DNA of 64,000 bases from Streptomyces sp. NBC_01268 (GCF_036240795.1 NZ_CP108454.1:2914001-2978000); one strand, 5' to 3'; shown: positions 53,211 through 61,996, numbered from the stretch's first letter. Notes: generated by a model from the letters alone, not told the origin. Made by a program: numbers and translations.

Positions 53211-54161
53211 ATGACGAAGCCGTCGCAGCCGTCGAGTCCGTCTCCGTCCGGTCCGCCGAGCCCGGCGCCGCTGTCCCGGATCCGGGTCGGCTCGGCCCCG
53301 GACTCCTGGGGCGTCTGGTTCCCCGACGATCCGCGGCAGGTGCCCTGGCAGCGCTTCCTCGACGAGGTGGCGGGGGCCGGTTACGGGTGGATCGAGCTCG
53401 GCCCGTACGGCTATCTGCCGACCGATCCGGCCGTCCTCGCCGAGGAGACCTCCCGCCGGGGTCTGAGGGTGTCCGCGGGGACCGTCTTCACCGGGCTCCA
53501 CCACGGCCCGGAGGTCTGGGAGCGCACCTGGGCGCACGTGGCCGAGAACGCCGCCCTCGCCCAGGCGATGGGCGCACGGCATCTGGTGGTCATCCCCTCC
53601 TTCTGGCGCGACGACAAGACGGGCGAGGTCCTGGAGGACCGCACGCTCACCCCGGCGCAGTGGCGGCACCTCACCTCGCTGACCGAGCGGCTCGGCCACG
53701 AGGTCCGGGAGCGCTACGGACTGCGGGTGGTCGTCCATCCGCACGCGGACACCCATGTCGACACGGAGGAGAACGTCACCCGTCTGCTCGACGCCACCGA
53801 CCCGGACCTGGTGGCGCTCTGCCTGGACACCGGCCACTACGCCTACTGCGGCGGTGACAGCGTCAAGCTGATCGAGACCTACGGCGAGCGGATCGGCTAC
53901 CTGCATCTGAAGCAGGTCGACCCCGCGGTCCTGGCCGGGGTGGTCGCCGAGGAGCTGCCGTTCGGTCCCGCGGTGGCGCGGGGCGTGATGTGCGAGCCGC
54001 CCACCGGGGTGCCGGCCCTCGAACCGGTCCTGGCGGCAGCGCAGGCGCTGGACGTGGACCTGTTCGCCATCGTGGAGCAGGACATGTACCCGTGCGAGCC
54101 GGACCGGCCCTACCCCATCGCGCTGCGCACGCGCCGCTTTCTGCGCTCCTGTGGCGCCTGA
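53211..54161 (+). CDS. Sugar phosphate isomerase/epimerase, inosose dehydratase (IolE)-like (316 aa)
   Basis: A TIM barrel of the xylose-isomerase-like superfamily. RVGSAPDSWGVWFPDDPRQV (about 25-44) is an IolE-like N terminus. LVVIPSFWR, LRVVVHPHADTHVDTEENVT (about 171-190), ALCLDTGHYAYCGGD (about 202-216) and YLHLKQVDP supply the metal-binding His/Asp/Glu residues. IolE dehydrates 2-keto-myo-inositol; IolH/IolI-type isomerases share the fold, so I leave the symbol open. It is divergent from iolC. A 25-residue Ser/Pro-rich N-terminal extension precedes the barrel. Confidence 0.87.
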   Translation: MTKPSQPSSPSPSGPPSPAPLSRIRVGSAPDSWGVWFPDDPRQVPWQRFLDEVAGAGYGWIELGPYGYLPTDPAVLAEETSRRGLRVSAGTVFTGLHHGPEVWERTWAHVAENAALAQAMGARHLVVIPSFWRDDKTGEVLEDRTLTPAQWRHLTSLTERLGHEVRERYGLRVVVHPHADTHVDTEENVTRLLDATDPDLVALCLDTGHYAYCGGDSVKLIETYGERIGYLHLKQVDPAVLAGVVAEELPFGPAVARGVMCEPPTGVPALEPVLAAAQALDVDLFAIVEQDMYPCEPDRPYPIALRTRRFLRSCGA

Positions 54162-54169
54162 TGACTGTG

Positions 54170-54235
54170 CGTCACTTACGTCACATCCGTCGTCTCTTCG
54201 TCACACATGTCTCCGTTACACGGGTTTTCCGTCAC
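54170..54235. repeat. Cluster of CGTCAC-like hexamers
   Basis: CGTCAC or CGTTAC occurs at about 54170, 54179, 54199, 54213 and 54229, all in the same orientation, in the gap between the iolE-like gene and the small HTH gene. It may be a multiple binding site for a regulator. No further gene is seen in 54162-54375. Confidence 0.5.
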
Positions 54236-54375
54236 AGGCAGTCGACAGGCGCTCTCCTCCCGTCAGAAGGGGTCGTTCACCGGGCACAGGCTCAGTGATC
54301 GCCAGTGCACACACCCGGCAGCTCCCCCGACGGCACCCCCGCCGCCGCTGCCGGGCACGCAGGGAGGTGCCACGC

Positions 54376-54573
54376 ATGACGGACAAACGGCTCTGGTCGT
54401 ACAAGGACATCGCCGCCCACATCAAGGTGCAGCCGGACACGGTCCGGTCCTACCGGAAGCACGGGCTGCTGCCGGCCCCCGACCGCGTCGAGTCGGGCAA
54501 GCCCTACTGGTACGCGGACACCATCCGTGCCTGGGTCGCGAACCGTCCCGGAAACCGGAGCCGCCGGGACTGA
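54376..54573 (+). CDS. Small helix-turn-helix DNA-binding protein, MerR/excisionase-like (65 aa)
   Basis: LWSYKDIAAHIKVQPDTVRS, then YRKHGLLPAPDRVESGKPYW and YADTIRAWVANRPGNR form a winged-helix HTH of MerR/AlpA type that fills the whole protein; no effector domain exists. RBS AGGGAGG lies 8 bases before the ATG. Solitary proteins of this type are common in Streptomyces, with unknown targets. It follows the CGTCAC cluster and ends before a strong terminator. Confidence 0.88.
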   Translation: MTDKRLWSYKDIAAHIKVQPDTVRSYRKHGLLPAPDRVESGKPYWYADTIRAWVANRPGNRSRRD

Positions 54574-54622
54574 CGCCCCCTCCCCGGCCTCCCGGGGCCT
54601 CCGGGCCTCCCCTCCCCCTTGC

Positions 54623-54658
54623 GGGCCCCGCACCCCCCCGAACCGTGGTGCGGGGCCC
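54623..54658. terminator. 11-bp hairpin between convergent HTH and MMPL genes
   Basis: Arms 54623-54633 and 54648-54658 pair perfectly around a 14-nt loop and end 4 bp before the MMPL stop. It probably terminates both genes. Confidence 0.78.
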
Positions 54659-54662
54659 TCGC

Positions 54663-56918
54663 TCATCCGACGCGCTCCTTCTCCCGGGCGGCGTCCGGCC
54701 CGGGGCCCGGACTCCGGTCCTGCTCCGGCTCCGCCTCCGGCGCCGCGGGGGCGCCGCCCTCGCTGATCCCGAAGCGGTCGTGGAAGCGGCGCAGCGGTCC
54801 CGGTGCCCACCAGGTGAGGCGGCCGGTCAGCTTCATCACCGACGGGACGAGCAGGCTGCGCACCACCATGGCGTCCATGAGGACGGCCAGGGCGACGCCG
54901 AGGCCCAGCATCTTGGTGTTGGTGACCCGGGAGGTGCCGATGGCGACCATCACCACGGCGAGAATGACGGCGGCCGCGGTGATCAGCCCGCCGGTGCGCC
55001 GCAGTCCGAACCGGACCGCGTGCTCGTGGTCGCCGGTGGCGTCGTACTCCTCCTTGATCCGGGAGAGCAGGAACACCCCGTAGTCCATGGAGAGTCCGAA
55101 GGCGACGCAGAACATCAGCACGGGCAGGGTGGTCTCGATGTCCCCGGTGGACGTGAAGCCGAGGAGTCCGGAGAGGTGTCCGTCCTGGAAGACCCAGACG
55201 ACCGCGCCGAACATCGCGGTGAGGCTGAGGGCGTTGAGCACGACGGCCTGGATCGGGATGAGCAGGCTGCCGGTGAGCAGGAAGACCAGGATCAGGGTGA
55301 CGACGACGATGACGGCGGCGGCCCAGGGCAGGCGGTCGCCTATGGCGTCCTTGGAGTCGACGAGGACGGCGGCGGCGCCGGTCACGGAGGTGTCGAACGG
55401 GGCTTTCTCCGCGCGCAGTTCGCCGACCACGTGCTGGGCGTCGGTGCCGACGGTCTCGCCCTCGGGGACGACGGTGAAGTAGGCGTGGCCGCGCCCGCCG
55501 GCCGGGGAGGTCACCGGTCCCTCGACCCGCGCGACCCCGTCGATGGCCTTGATCCGGTCCCGGTACCCGGCGTACTGCCCGGGGGTGGCGGCGCCCTCGG
55601 CGAGGACGGTGATGCCGCCTCCGGGGTTGCCGGGGAAGGCGTCCCGCAGGTGGTCCTGGACCACGCGGGACTCGGCACTCGCCGGCAGCTGGCGGTCGTC
55701 GGCGGTACCGAACCTCACGCCGAGGAAGGGCAGCCCCAGGAGCACGAGTCCGGTGGCGGTGGCCACGGCGAAGAGCGGCGCCCGCCGCATCACCAGGGCC
55801 GCCGTGCGCGCCCAGCCCGCCCCGGCCTCCCGCTCCCCTCCCCCGGCACCGGACCTGCGCCGGAAGAGGCGCCGCAGGTCCAGGGCGTTGACCCGGTCGC
55901 CGAGCAGGACGAGCGCGGCCGGCAGCAGGATCAGGGCCGCCGCGGCGGCGAGCAGGACGACCGCGATGCCCGCGTAGGCGAAGGAGCGCAGGAAGTACTG
56001 CGGGAAGACCAGCATCGCGGCGAGCGAGACGGCGACGGTGAGGGCGGAGAAGAGCACGGTCCGCCCTGCGGTGCGCAGGGTCGTGGCGACGGCGGTCCTG
56101 GTGTCGGCGCCGGCGGCCAGCTCCTCGCGGAAGCGGCGGACCACGAACAGGGCGTAGTCGATGGCCAGCCCGAGACCGAGGGCGGTGGTGAGGTTCTGGG
56201 CGAAGACGGAGACGTCGGTGAGTTCGGTGATGCCGCGCAGCACGGCGTTGGTGCCGAGGATGGCGACGATGCCGATGCCGAGCGGGAGCAGGGCGGCGAC
56301 GGCGCTGCCGAAGACCATGACGAGCAGGACGAGGGTGATGGGCAGGGCGATCATCTCGGCCCTGAGCAGGTCCTCCTGGATGGTCGTCTGCATCTCGTGG
56401 CGCACGGCGAGCGGGCCGCCGACGGAGACCTTCACGGGTCCGTGGGTGCCCCGGAACTCGGGGGCGACGCGCTCCAGGACCTCTCCGGCGGCCTTCTCCT
56501 CGCCGTCGATCCGGGCGGCGATCACGGCCTGGCGCCCGTCCTCGGAGCGCAGGGCCGGGGAGCCGGTCTGCCAGTAGGAGCCGACCCCTCCGACGCCGGG
56601 CTCGGCGTCGAGCCGCTCGGCGAGGCGGCGGGCCTCGGCGGCGACGGCCGGGGAGTCGACCCCGGCGGCGCCCGCGTCGACGAGCAGCAGCAGATTGGGC
56701 TGGGAGGCGGGGAACTCGCGCTCCAGGACCTCCAGTGCGTAGGTGGACTCGGCGTCCGGGTCCTCCCAGCCGCCGCTGCCCATCCGGTCGCCGACGCCGC
56801 TGCCCGCGAGGACGGCGAGCGCGGTGATCACGAGTGCGACCAGGAGCGAGAGGCGTGGCCGGGCCGTCACGAACCGGGTCCACCCCCCACCGGTGGACGG
56901 TTTCTTGACTTCGGCCAT
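54663..56918 (-). CDS. MMPL/RND family transporter (751 aa)
   Basis: Twelve hydrophobic helices in the MMPL arrangement: one N-terminal (about 17-36), five near 185-330, one at 375-395, five near 540-710, with two large outward loops. The motifs LGLGLAIDYALFVVRRFREE (about 235-254) and CVAFGLSMDYGVFLLSRIKE (about 595-614) each hold the Asp-Tyr pair used for proton coupling. MMPL proteins export lipids or metabolites. A TetR gene is divergent from it with palindromic operators between, so it is probably repressed until its substrate is present. Confidence 0.94.
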   Translation of the reverse strand: MAEVKKPSTGGGWTRFVTARPRLSLLVALVITALAVLAGSGVGDRMGSGGWEDPDAESTYALEVLEREFPASQPNLLLLVDAGAAGVDSPAVAAEARRLAERLDAEPGVGGVGSYWQTGSPALRSEDGRQAVIAARIDGEEKAAGEVLERVAPEFRGTHGPVKVSVGGPLAVRHEMQTTIQEDLLRAEMIALPITLVLLVMVFGSAVAALLPLGIGIVAILGTNAVLRGITELTDVSVFAQNLTTALGLGLAIDYALFVVRRFREELAAGADTRTAVATTLRTAGRTVLFSALTVAVSLAAMLVFPQYFLRSFAYAGIAVVLLAAAAALILLPAALVLLGDRVNALDLRRLFRRRSGAGGGEREAGAGWARTAALVMRRAPLFAVATATGLVLLGLPFLGVRFGTADDRQLPASAESRVVQDHLRDAFPGNPGGGITVLAEGAATPGQYAGYRDRIKAIDGVARVEGPVTSPAGGRGHAYFTVVPEGETVGTDAQHVVGELRAEKAPFDTSVTGAAAVLVDSKDAIGDRLPWAAAVIVVVTLILVFLLTGSLLIPIQAVVLNALSLTAMFGAVVWVFQDGHLSGLLGFTSTGDIETTLPVLMFCVAFGLSMDYGVFLLSRIKEEYDATGDHEHAVRFGLRRTGGLITAAAVILAVVMVAIGTSRVTNTKMLGLGVALAVLMDAMVVRSLLVPSVMKLTGRLTWWAPGPLRRFHDRFGISEGGAPAAPEAEPEQDRSPGPGPDAAREKERVG

Positions 56919-56982
56919 GACGCGGTGTCCCCTTCACCGTGACCCAGGCGCTCGCTTCCCGGCAGGTCGCATGGGTCGCCCA

Positions 56983-57049
56983 TTGCCATAGACTGGCAAA
57001 CACGAGTGATCACTCGCGTTCCACAAGAATGCGAGCGACCTCTCGCATT
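56983..57049. promoter_or_regulatory. Operator/promoter region between MMPL and tetR genes
   Basis: Three inverted repeats lie together: TTGCCA/TGGCAA (56983-56999), a 14-bp perfect palindrome CGAGTGATCACTCG (57003-57016), and AATGCGAG/CTCGCATT with a 6-bp spacer (57028-57049). All share a GCGAG/CTCGC core and are likely bound by the divergent TetR protein. Confidence 0.82.
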
Positions 57050-57081
57050 TGTCAAACGTGTTGAGAGAGCTGGGGACAGCC

Positions 57082-57732
57082 ATGTCCGAAGAAGGGTCCG
57101 CGCCGAAGCCGCGTCGCCGTCAGGCCCGCGGCGAACGCCGCATAGCGCAGCTGCTGCAGGCCGCCGCCAACGTCTTCTGCGCCAGCGGCTACACGGCGGC
57201 CAGCACCAACGCGATCGCCCGCGAGGCCAGCGTCTCCCCCGGCACGCTCTACCAGTACTTCCCCAACAAGGAGGCCATCGCCATCGAGCTCGGCGAGCGG
57301 CTCCTCACCGAGATGCGCGAGGCCCACGGACAGGCCTTCACCCCCGAGAACCTGGCGCTGCCGCTGCCGCAGATGCTCGACGCCGTGCTCGACCCGATGA
57401 TCGAGTTCAACTGCCAGAACCCGGCCTTCCTCGCCCTCATGCACGGCTCGGAGGTCCCCGGCCGGATCGCCGAGGAGCACGACGCCCTGCACGCCTCGCT
57501 GCTCGCCCGGGTCGGCGACCTGCTCGCCCACTACCTGCCGGACAGCGGGCCCGCCGAGCGCGCCCGGATGGCCGACATGACCTTCGCCGTCGTCAAGGCC
57601 GGCCTCGCCCTCGTGCTCGCGGCACCCGAGGGCCCCGAGCGGGACGCGGTGGTCGTCGAGCTGAAGAAGGCCGTGCGGCGCTACCTCGACCCGGTCGTCG
57701 GGGACGCGCTCACCACGATTCCGAGCCCGTGA
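57082..57732 (+). CDS. TetR-family transcriptional regulator (216 aa)
   Basis: HTH at about 20-65: LLQAAANVFCASGYTAASTN, then AIAREASVSPGTLYQYFPNK. The rest is helical, ending DALTTIPSP. The frame is open upstream (TTG 57049, GTG 57058), but the ATG at 57082 has GGGGA at a good distance and the other starts overlap the operator, so it was chosen. It is probably the local repressor of the MMPL exporter. Its 3' end overlaps the antiporter gene by 23 bp on the other strand. Confidence 0.91.
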   Translation: MSEEGSAPKPRRRQARGERRIAQLLQAAANVFCASGYTAASTNAIAREASVSPGTLYQYFPNKEAIAIELGERLLTEMREAHGQAFTPENLALPLPQMLDAVLDPMIEFNCQNPAFLALMHGSEVPGRIAEEHDALHASLLARVGDLLAHYLPDSGPAERARMADMTFAVVKAGLALVLAAPEGPERDAVVVELKKAVRRYLDPVVGDALTTIPSP

Positions 57733-58924
57733 CCTGCTCGGCCGGCAGCGCCTTCCCGCCGGCCCGCGCCCGCAGCTTCAGGGCGAGCAGCGGGAAGACG
57801 AGCACCGAGACCATCCCGGCCCCCACCAGCGCCGCCGCCTCGCCCGCCGTCAGCGCCTCGTCGTCCACGCCGATGGTGGTGATGGCGACGACGAGCGGCA
57901 GCGCCGTGGAGCTGTAGAGGACCAGCGCGCCCCGGTCGGGCCGGGCGAGGTCGCGCGGGGCGAGGAGAGCGACCGGGCCGCCCCGCACCACCAGGAACAG
58001 GACCAGGAAGAGCGGCAGGAGCAGCAGCGTACGGCCACCTGCGAGCAGCGAGTCCAGGTCGAACTCGATGCCGGTGACGACGAAGAAGACCGGGACGAGG
58101 AAGCCGAAGCCGACCGCCTCGACCTTCTCCAGGACCTGCGGCCCGGATTCGGGCGCGGCCCCGGTCAGGACCAGACGGGTGATCAGCCCGGCCGCGAACG
58201 CGCCGAGCAGGACGTCGAGTCCGAGCGCCGTGGAGGCGCCCAGCATCAGCGCGAGCAGCAGGAAGACGAAGCGGACCGCGAACTGTCCGCTGCTGTGCAG
58301 GGTCCTGTCGATGATCCGGGAGAACCACGGCCGGCGCGGCTTCAGCGCCCAGTAGACGGCGCCCGCGGTGAGCGCGGCGAAGGCGGCGAGCAGGGCGGTC
58401 GACTCCGCGGGGCTGCGGCCGCTCAGCAGCAGCGCCATCGCGATGATCGGCCCGAACTCGCCGACCGCGCCGAAGGCCATGACCACCGATCCGAACCGGC
58501 CGTGCAGGTCGCCCGCGTCGCGCAGCACCGGCAGCACCGTGCCGAGCGCGGTGCTGGTCAGGGCCACGCCGATGAAGACGCCCTTGTCGTAGCCGTCGCC
58601 GAGCAGGACGCCGGCGCCGAGGCCGAGCACGAGGGCGGCCGGCCAGGCCCACACCGAGCGCCTCAGGGTGTCGCCGCGGACCTTGCCGAACTCGATCTCG
58701 TACCCGGCCAGGAAGATGAGCATGGCGAGGCCGAGTTGCGAGAGGCCGTCGATCAGCGCGTCGGGCTTCGCCCAGCCCAGGACGTCGGGTCCGATGACGA
58801 TGCCCAGGAGGATCTCGAAGATGACGAGCGGCACGGGGAGCCAGCGGCCGGCCCCGTAGGCGAGCAGCGGCGCCAGGACGGCGATCGCCATGATCAGGAT
58901 CAGCGTGGTCCCCGAATGCGACAT
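57710..58924 (-). CDS. Cation/proton antiporter, CPA2 (KefB/GerN-like) family (404 aa)
   Basis: Twelve hydrophobic helices with CPA2 traits: LVIFEILLGIVIGPDVLGWA in helix 2, LAMLIFLAGYEIEFGKVRGD in helix 3, GVALTSTALGTVLPVLRDAG in the ion-binding crossover and LVPVFFVVTGIEFDLDSLLA in helix 9. Such proteins exchange K+ or Na+ for H+. No C-terminal TrkA-N nucleotide-binding domain is present, unlike KefB/KefC. No neighbour suggests the cation. Confidence 0.92.
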   Translation of the reverse strand: MSHSGTTLILIMAIAVLAPLLAYGAGRWLPVPLVIFEILLGIVIGPDVLGWAKPDALIDGLSQLGLAMLIFLAGYEIEFGKVRGDTLRRSVWAWPAALVLGLGAGVLLGDGYDKGVFIGVALTSTALGTVLPVLRDAGDLHGRFGSVVMAFGAVGEFGPIIAMALLLSGRSPAESTALLAAFAALTAGAVYWALKPRRPWFSRIIDRTLHSSGQFAVRFVFLLLALMLGASTALGLDVLLGAFAAGLITRLVLTGAAPESGPQVLEKVEAVGFGFLVPVFFVVTGIEFDLDSLLAGGRTLLLLPLFLVLFLVVRGGPVALLAPRDLARPDRGALVLYSSTALPLVVAITTIGVDDEALTAGEAAALVGAGMVSVLVFPLLALKLRARAGGKALPAEQVTGSESW

Positions 58925-59033
58925 ATCGGGTATCTATCACAAGCTCCGCCGGGCGATCCGGTGCCGGCGACGGCGGCCGGACCTGAGCGGCCGAGGCCGC
59001 TCAAGGGATCCGGGCGGGGCGCTTCGCCAATTC

Positions 59034-59053
59034 ATACCCCCTAGGGGTATAAT
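59034..59053 (+). promoter_or_regulatory. CsoR-type copper operator overlapping a TATAAT promoter
   Basis: ATACCCC-CTA-GGGGTAT (59034-59050) matches the known CsoR operator form of high-GC Gram-positives, and its right end overlaps a perfect -10 box TATAAT (59048-59053). CsoR releases DNA when it binds Cu(I). It lies 59 bp upstream of copZ. No csoR gene is in the window. Confidence 0.93.
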
Positions 59054-59111
59054 ATGTGCTAGTACGGCACAGGCGCCCCGAAGCGCACCACCACGGAACG
59101 AGGAGAACGTC

Positions 59112-59333
59112 ATGGCCGAACTCACCACCGTCTACCAGGTCAAGGGCATGACCTGCGGGCACTGCGAGGGCGCGGTCTCCAGCGAGATCTCCGAGCTCTC
59201 CGGGGTCTCCTCGGTCAAGGCCGTCGCCGCCACCGGCGAGGTCACCGTGACCTCCGCCGGCCCGCTCGACCTGGAGGCCGTCCGCGCCGCCGTGGACGAG
59301 GCCGGCTACGAGCTGGTGGGCCCCGCCGCCTGA
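59112..59333 (+). CDS. copZ: Copper chaperone CopZ (HMA domain, 73 aa)
   Basis: One heavy-metal-associated domain with metal-binding GMTCGHCEGAV (about 12-22) and the typical beta-alpha-beta-beta-alpha-beta length. It passes Cu(I) to the ATPase CopA encoded 75 bp downstream. The start is supported by GAGGAG nine bases upstream. A CsoR operator controls it. Confidence 0.96.
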   Translation: MAELTTVYQVKGMTCGHCEGAVSSEISELSGVSSVKAVAATGEVTVTSAGPLDLEAVRAAVDEAGYELVGPAA

Positions 59334-59350
59334 CCCCCGCGCCACCCGTG

Positions 59351-59379
59351 CAGGGCCGTACCGTTGCGGTACGGCCCTG
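59351..59379. terminator. 13-bp hairpin between copZ and copA
   Basis: Arms 59351-59363 and 59367-59379 pair perfectly with a TTG loop; three further pairs (one G-T) extend it. No U tract follows. It may attenuate copA or stabilise the copZ message, giving more chaperone than pump. Confidence 0.72.
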
Positions 59380-59408
59380 TACTCGTTCCACAAGCCCCGG
59401 GACCCCAG

Positions 59409-61616
59409 ATGACCTCCACGACCACCGAGCTGACGATCGGCGGGATGACCTGCGCCTCCTGCGCGGCCCGGGTCGAGAAGAAGCTCAACCGGATGGACGG
59501 CGTGACCGCCACGGTCAACTACGCCACGGAGAAGGCGCGCGTCGAGCATCCCGCCGAGGTCACGGTCGACGAGCTGATCGCCACCGTCGTCAGGACCGGC
59601 TACACCGCCGAGGAACCGCTGCCGCCGGAACCCGAGCCCGACGCCGGGCGGGACGCCCCCGCCACGGACGAGGACCCCGCGCTCGCGGCGCTGCGCGAGC
59701 GGCTGACCGTCTCCGCGGTGCTGTCCCTGCCGGTCGTCCTGCTCGCGATGGTCCCGGCCCTCCAGTTCGACGACTGGCAGTGGCTCTCGCTCACCCTCGC
59801 CGCCCCCGTGGTCGTCTGGGGCGGGCTGCCCTTCCACCGCGCCGCCTGGACCAATCTCCGGCACGGCGCCGCCACCATGGACACCCTCGTCTCGGTCGGC
59901 ACCCTCGCCGCCTTCGGCTGGTCTCTGTGGGCGCTCTTCCTGGGCGACGCCGGCATGCCCGGCATGCGGCACGGCTTCGACCTCACCGTCACCCGCGACC
60001 ACGCCTCCTCCACGATCTACCTGGAGGTCGCCGCCGGGGTCGTCACCTTCATCCTCCTCGGCCGCTACCTGGAGGCCCGCGCCAAGCGGAAGGCGGGCGC
60101 CGCCCTGCACGCCCTGATGCGCCTCGGCGCCAAGGACGTCGGGGTCCTGCGCGGCGGGACGGAGGCCCGGATCCCGGTCGGCGCGCTGCGGACCGGCGAC
60201 CGCTTCGTCGTACGCCCCGGGGAGAGGATCGCCACCGACGGCACCGTCGCCGAGGGCGCCTCGGCCGTCGACGCCTCGATGCTCACCGGCGAGTCCCTGC
60301 CCGTCGACGTCTCCGCCGGCGACCCCGTCACCGGTGGCTGCGTCAACGTCTCGGGCCGCCTCGTCGTCGAGGCCACCCGGGTCGGCGCCGACACCCGGCT
60401 CGCCCGGATGGCCAAGCTGGTCGAGGACGCCCAGAACGGCAAGGCGGAGGTACAGCGGCTCGCCGACCGGATCTCCGCCGTCTTCGTGCCCGTGGTGCTC
60501 CTGATCGCCCTGGGCACCCTGGTCGGCTGGCTGCTCGTCACCGGCGACACGACGGCCGCGTTCACCGCCGCCGTCGCCGTCCTGATCATCGCCTGCCCCT
60601 GCGCCCTCGGCCTCGCGACCCCGACCGCCCTCATGGTCGGCACCGGCCGCGGCGCCCAGCTCGGCATCCTCATCAAGGGTCCCGAGGTCCTGGAGTCCAC
60701 CCGGCGGGTCGACACCGTCGTCCTCGACAAGACCGGCACGGTCACCACCGGCGTGATGCGCCTGACCGAGGTGTACGCGTACGAGGGCGTCGACGAGGCC
60801 GGGCTGCTGCGGATCGCGGGTGCCCTGGAGCACTCCTCCGAGCATCCGGTCGCCCGCGCCGTGGCGGCGGGCGCCGCCGAGAAGGTGGGCGAGCTCCCCG
60901 TACCGAAGTCCTTCGAGAACGTGCCGGGGCTCGGCGTGCGCGGCTCGGTCGACGGGCACCTGGTGCTCGTCGGGCGCGCCGCGCTGCTGGCGGCCGAGGA
61001 GATCGAGGTGCCGGAGGGGGCGGGCGGCCCGGGGGTCGTGCACGTCGCCTGGGACGGGCGGGCCCGCGGGACGCTGACGGTCGCCGACACGGTCAAGGAG
61101 ACCAGCGCGGAGGCGGTCGCCCGGCTGCGCGGGCTCGGGCTCCGGCCGGTGCTGCTGACCGGGGACGGCCGGGAGGCGGCCCACCGGGTGGCGGCGGAGG
61201 TCGGCATCGACGAGGTGATCGCGGAGGTGCTGCCGCAGGACAAGGTCGACGTGGTGCGCGGGCTCCAGGAGCAGGGGCGCACGGTGGCGATGGTCGGCGA
61301 CGGCGTGAACGACGCCGCGGCCCTGGCGACGGCCGATCTGGGCCTGGCGATGGGCACCGGCACGGACGCGGCGATCGAGGCGAGCGACCTCACCCTGGTG
61401 CGCGGGGACCTGCGGGTCGCGGCGGACGCCATCCGGCTCTCCCGGCGCACGCTGGCGACGATCAAGGGAAACCTGGGCTGGGCCTTCGGCTACAACGTCG
61501 CCGCGCTGCCGCTCGCGGCGGCGGGGCTGCTCAACCCGATGATCGCCGGCCTGGCCATGGCGTTTTCATCCGTTTTCGTCGTGACCAACAGCCTGCGGCT
61601 CCGTCGCTTCACGTGA
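59409..61616 (+). CDS. copA: Copper-exporting P1B-type ATPase CopA (735 aa)
   Basis: One N-terminal HMA domain with MTCASC (about 14-19) precedes eight hydrophobic helices. Motifs: TGES in LTGESLP, the copper-transport CPC in LIIACPCALGLATPTALMVG, phosphorylation site VVLDKTGTVTTG, SEHPVARAV and VGDGVNDAAALATADLGLAM. All catalytic residues are present. It exports Cu(I) across the membrane. The start at 59409 gives MTSTTTELTIGGMTC; an upstream ATG in frame (59364) is inside the hairpin and lacks a ribosome-binding site. Confidence 0.96.
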   Translation: MTSTTTELTIGGMTCASCAARVEKKLNRMDGVTATVNYATEKARVEHPAEVTVDELIATVVRTGYTAEEPLPPEPEPDAGRDAPATDEDPALAALRERLTVSAVLSLPVVLLAMVPALQFDDWQWLSLTLAAPVVVWGGLPFHRAAWTNLRHGAATMDTLVSVGTLAAFGWSLWALFLGDAGMPGMRHGFDLTVTRDHASSTIYLEVAAGVVTFILLGRYLEARAKRKAGAALHALMRLGAKDVGVLRGGTEARIPVGALRTGDRFVVRPGERIATDGTVAEGASAVDASMLTGESLPVDVSAGDPVTGGCVNVSGRLVVEATRVGADTRLARMAKLVEDAQNGKAEVQRLADRISAVFVPVVLLIALGTLVGWLLVTGDTTAAFTAAVAVLIIACPCALGLATPTALMVGTGRGAQLGILIKGPEVLESTRRVDTVVLDKTGTVTTGVMRLTEVYAYEGVDEAGLLRIAGALEHSSEHPVARAVAAGAAEKVGELPVPKSFENVPGLGVRGSVDGHLVLVGRAALLAAEEIEVPEGAGGPGVVHVAWDGRARGTLTVADTVKETSAEAVARLRGLGLRPVLLTGDGREAAHRVAAEVGIDEVIAEVLPQDKVDVVRGLQEQGRTVAMVGDGVNDAAALATADLGLAMGTGTDAAIEASDLTLVRGDLRVAADAIRLSRRTLATIKGNLGWAFGYNVAALPLAAAGLLNPMIAGLAMAFSSVFVVTNSLRLRRFT

Positions 61617-61724
61617 ATTCACCTACACGTGACGCACAGGACCTTCACAAAGAGATCTAGATCACAGATATTTGGGGGTAACCATCTGGGCTGTTCGCGA
61701 GTCTAAGTGGGCGATGCCGAGAAC

Positions 61725-61761
61725 GTCTTGGGGGACGTTCATGGGATGTCTTGGGGGACGT
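61725..61761. repeat. Two copies of a 14-bp direct repeat, 23 bp apart
   Basis: GTCTTGGGGGACGT occurs at 61725-61738 and 61748-61761. Each copy is itself partly inverted (ACGTC/GACGT in the first). They lie in the 380-bp gap between copA and the citrate synthase gene, and could be regulator sites, ribosome-binding elements or part of a small transcript. Confidence 0.85.
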
Positions 61762-61803
61762 CCCAGGCAAGCGCGGCCGGGGCACGTGCACGGGGAGCTT
61801 TGA
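61741..61803 (+). CDS. Possible 20-residue leader-like open frame
   Basis: ATG at 61741 starts MGCLGGRPRQARPGHVHGEL followed by TGA. GGGGGA lies 6-11 bases upstream. The peptide is basic and shows no recognised family. A terminator-like hairpin follows at 61889-61937, so a short transcript is conceivable. There is no direct evidence of translation. Confidence 0.25.
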   Translation: MGCLGGRPRQARPGHVHGEL

Positions 61804-61888
61804 GCGGCCCTCCCGTACGTTCCCCGGCAGACCGCGCGAGCAGACGCCCGGCCCGGATCCCGTGGGGGGAATCCGCACCGGGATATGG

Positions 61889-61937
61889 AAAGCGCCCCGA
61901 CCGCCGACCCGTGGGGGGATCGGCGGCGGGGCGCTTT
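61889..61937. terminator. Bidirectional terminator between copA and gltA regions
   Basis: An 18-bp stem with one bulged A (61889-61907 with 61920-61937) is framed by AAA on the left and TTTT on the right, so it can serve the minus-strand citrate synthase gene (stop 61997) and plus-strand transcription arriving from copA. Confidence 0.85.
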
Positions 61938-61996
61938 TCGCTCCGCGGGGACGCGCCTCCGCGAGGACGCGCGTCAGCGGGCGGGAGTCAACGCGC

